From Spirochaetota bacterium (GTDB lineage Bacteria; Spirochaetota; UBA4802; JAFGJZ01), in assembly GCA_023396665.1 (NCBI GenBank), contig JAEWVL010000263.1:1-13787 (forward strand): a stretch of 13,787 bases of DNA, in the 5' to 3' direction. Positions 12,716-13,787 of the stretch are shown here, in pieces (position 1 is the stretch's first letter; each line of letters opens with the position of its first letter). A model generated the notes under the pieces. It ran no database searches. It saw only the letters and a program-made list of their open reading frames with translations, and had not been told where the DNA came from. Made by a program: the position numbers and the translations under genes.

Positions 12716-13787
12716 ATGAACGAAAAAAAACTTGATGCTTTCCTGATAAACAGATTCGGGCCGCTCTGGGGCAAGATTGTGTCAGAGTGCTTTAAATCGC
12801 TGTTGGCTGCACTGTGGTTCATGTTCTTTACACTGCCGCTTGTCGTTGTAAAGGTCAATACCATTCACCGTACCATAACCTGGCGTTGGAACTATGTTTT
12901 CATACTCGGAATAGGGACTTTTTTTCTCTCTTTTCTCTGGCGCTTCTTTCTTAAACGGCGGGATGCACGCATGGGAATGGAAAAGAAGCAGGTAAATCTG
13001 GCGCTCTTTCATGACCCGAAATACATGTATCCCGCCATGGGTATTGTGCTTGTGCTTTTCGCGATCATTCCCTTCGTCGGATCGCTCTATCAGGTCACGG
13101 TTCTTTCCACGGCGCTGATCTATGTGATGCTCGGTCTGGGACTGAATGTGGTCGTCGGTCTTGGCGGAATGCTCAATCTGGGCTTTGTCGCCTTTTACGC
13201 CGTCGGAGCCTATACCTACGCGCTTCTCAATGTTAATTTCGGTATCGGATTCTGGACCGCGCTTCCCATTGCGGCATTGGTCAGCACGCTTTTCGGTCTG
13301 TTGTTGTCGCTGCCGGTTCTTCGGCTTCGCGGTGACTACCTTGCGATCGTTACGCTCGCTTTCGGAGAGATAACCAAGCTCGTTCTCGAGAATTGGGGCT
13401 CTTTCACGCAAGGGCCGAGCGGTATTCGCGCCATCGCGCGGCCGGGATTTGTCGGGATGAAACTGAAACTGCCGCAGGCTTCGATATACATGTATCTGAT
13501 AATTCTGGGCATGACGGTGCTGACGCTGTTCATCGTTTATCGCCTTGAAAACTCGCGTATCGGACGTGCATGGCAGGCGCTTCGTGAAGATGAGATAGCC
13601 TCAAAGTCGATGGGGATCAATATCTCGACAACGAAATTGACCTCTTTCGCGCTTGGTGCCACCTGGGCAGGCTTTGCCGGCGTTCTCTTTGCCGCAAAGA
13701 CGACTTTTATAAATCCTGCGAGCTTTACCCTTTGGGAGTCGATAGTCATACTCTGCTTTGTTGTGTTGGGGGGAATGGGATCGATAC
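12716..13787 (+). CDS. livM: Branched-chain amino acid ABC transporter permease LivM, 5' part
   Basis: The frame starts at ATG 12716 and stays open to the right edge for 357 codons; the 3' end is outside the window. Residues 1-105 form an extension with two hydrophobic helices (about 26-46 and 60-78), the N-terminal domain of long LivM proteins. The permease core starts near residue 105, with VMLGLGLNVVVGLGGMLNLG (137-156), LRLRGDYLAIVTLAFGEI (202-219), the ATPase-contact loop GRAWQALREDEIASKSMGIN (283-302) and VVLGGMGSI at the end. The ribosome site GTAGG overlaps the livH stop region. livG and livF would be expected next. Confidence 0.94.
   Translation, partial: MNEKKLDAFLINRFGPLWGKIVSECFKSLLAALWFMFFTLPLVVVKVNTIHRTITWRWNYVFILGIGTFFLSFLWRFFLKRRDARMGMEKKQVNLALFHDPKYMYPAMGIVLVLFAIIPFVGSLYQVTVLSTALIYVMLGLGLNVVVGLGGMLNLGFVAFYAVGAYTYALLNVNFGIGFWTALPIAALVSTLFGLLLSLPVLRLRGDYLAIVTLAFGEITKLVLENWGSFTQGPSGIRAIARPGFVGMKLKLPQASIYMYLIILGMTVLTLFIVYRLENSRIGRAWQALREDEIASKSMGINISTTKLTSFALGATWAGFAGVLFAAKTTFINPASFTLWESIVILCFVVLGGMGSI

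Noticed and set aside
12782..13411. A 209-codon minus-strand open frame.
   Set aside because: It is antisense to livM, whose plus-strand frame is continuous from 12716 to the edge with the expected LivM motifs.

Overview
The window looks like chromosome from a motile, flagellated bacterium, most probably a spirochaete of the Treponema/Spirochaeta kind. That placement is inference. It rests on the mix of chemotaxis, flagellar-export-like and cyclic-di-GMP genes, a DUF3783-type protein, a PASTA protein with no kinase domain, a relaxed lipobox and frequent GTG/TTG starts; no single marker proves it. No mobile element, integrase, CRISPR array or known riboswitch was recognised.

Layout. (1) 1-251 (+): 3' end of a methyl-accepting chemotaxis receptor, convergent with the next block. 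(2) 316-2591 (-): a three-gene motility/signalling cassette, read as FliK-like protein, free-standing FlhB C-terminal domain, then an HD-GYP protein whose HD dyad is lost. (3) 2592-2900: a non-coding gap with a weak flagellar-sigma-like promoter. (4) 2901-5719 (-): a translation operon rpsP-khpA-rimM-trmD-rplS-rnhB with tight junctions (TTGA and ATGA overlaps) and a good sigma70 promoter at 5832-5859. The rpsP...rnhB order followed by FliK-like and FlhB-like genes matches the Bacillus subtilis rpsP...rnhB-ylqG-ylqH neighbourhood. (5) 5929-8101 (-): a DUF3783-like protein, the receptor deamidase CheD and a membrane-anchored three-PASTA protein, ending in a terminator. (6) 8201-8300 (+): tRNA-Gln(CUG) with promoter and terminator. 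(7) 8437-10020 (-): a soluble diguanylate cyclase with five 21-residue coiled-coil repeats, a GGDEF domain and a PilZ domain; a perfect 32-nt palindrome abuts its stop codon. (8) 10549-13787 (+): livJ (lipoprotein), livH and the 5' part of livM, for branched-chain amino acid or related uptake. A strong hairpin separates livJ from livH; the ATPase genes would lie beyond the window.

Together, the signalling genes include both cyclic-di-GMP synthesis/sensing (GGDEF-PilZ) and a probably inactive HD-GYP next to flagellar hook-length/export-switch homologues, plus two chemotaxis parts (a receptor and CheD). The most unusual points are the degenerate HD-GYP in a FliK/FlhB-like cassette, the GGDEF-PilZ fusion with a changed inhibitory site and heptad-repeat N-terminus, the apparent internal duplication of the DUF3783-like protein beside cheD, and the CheD with an insertion and a Trp where a catalytic-site Thr is expected.
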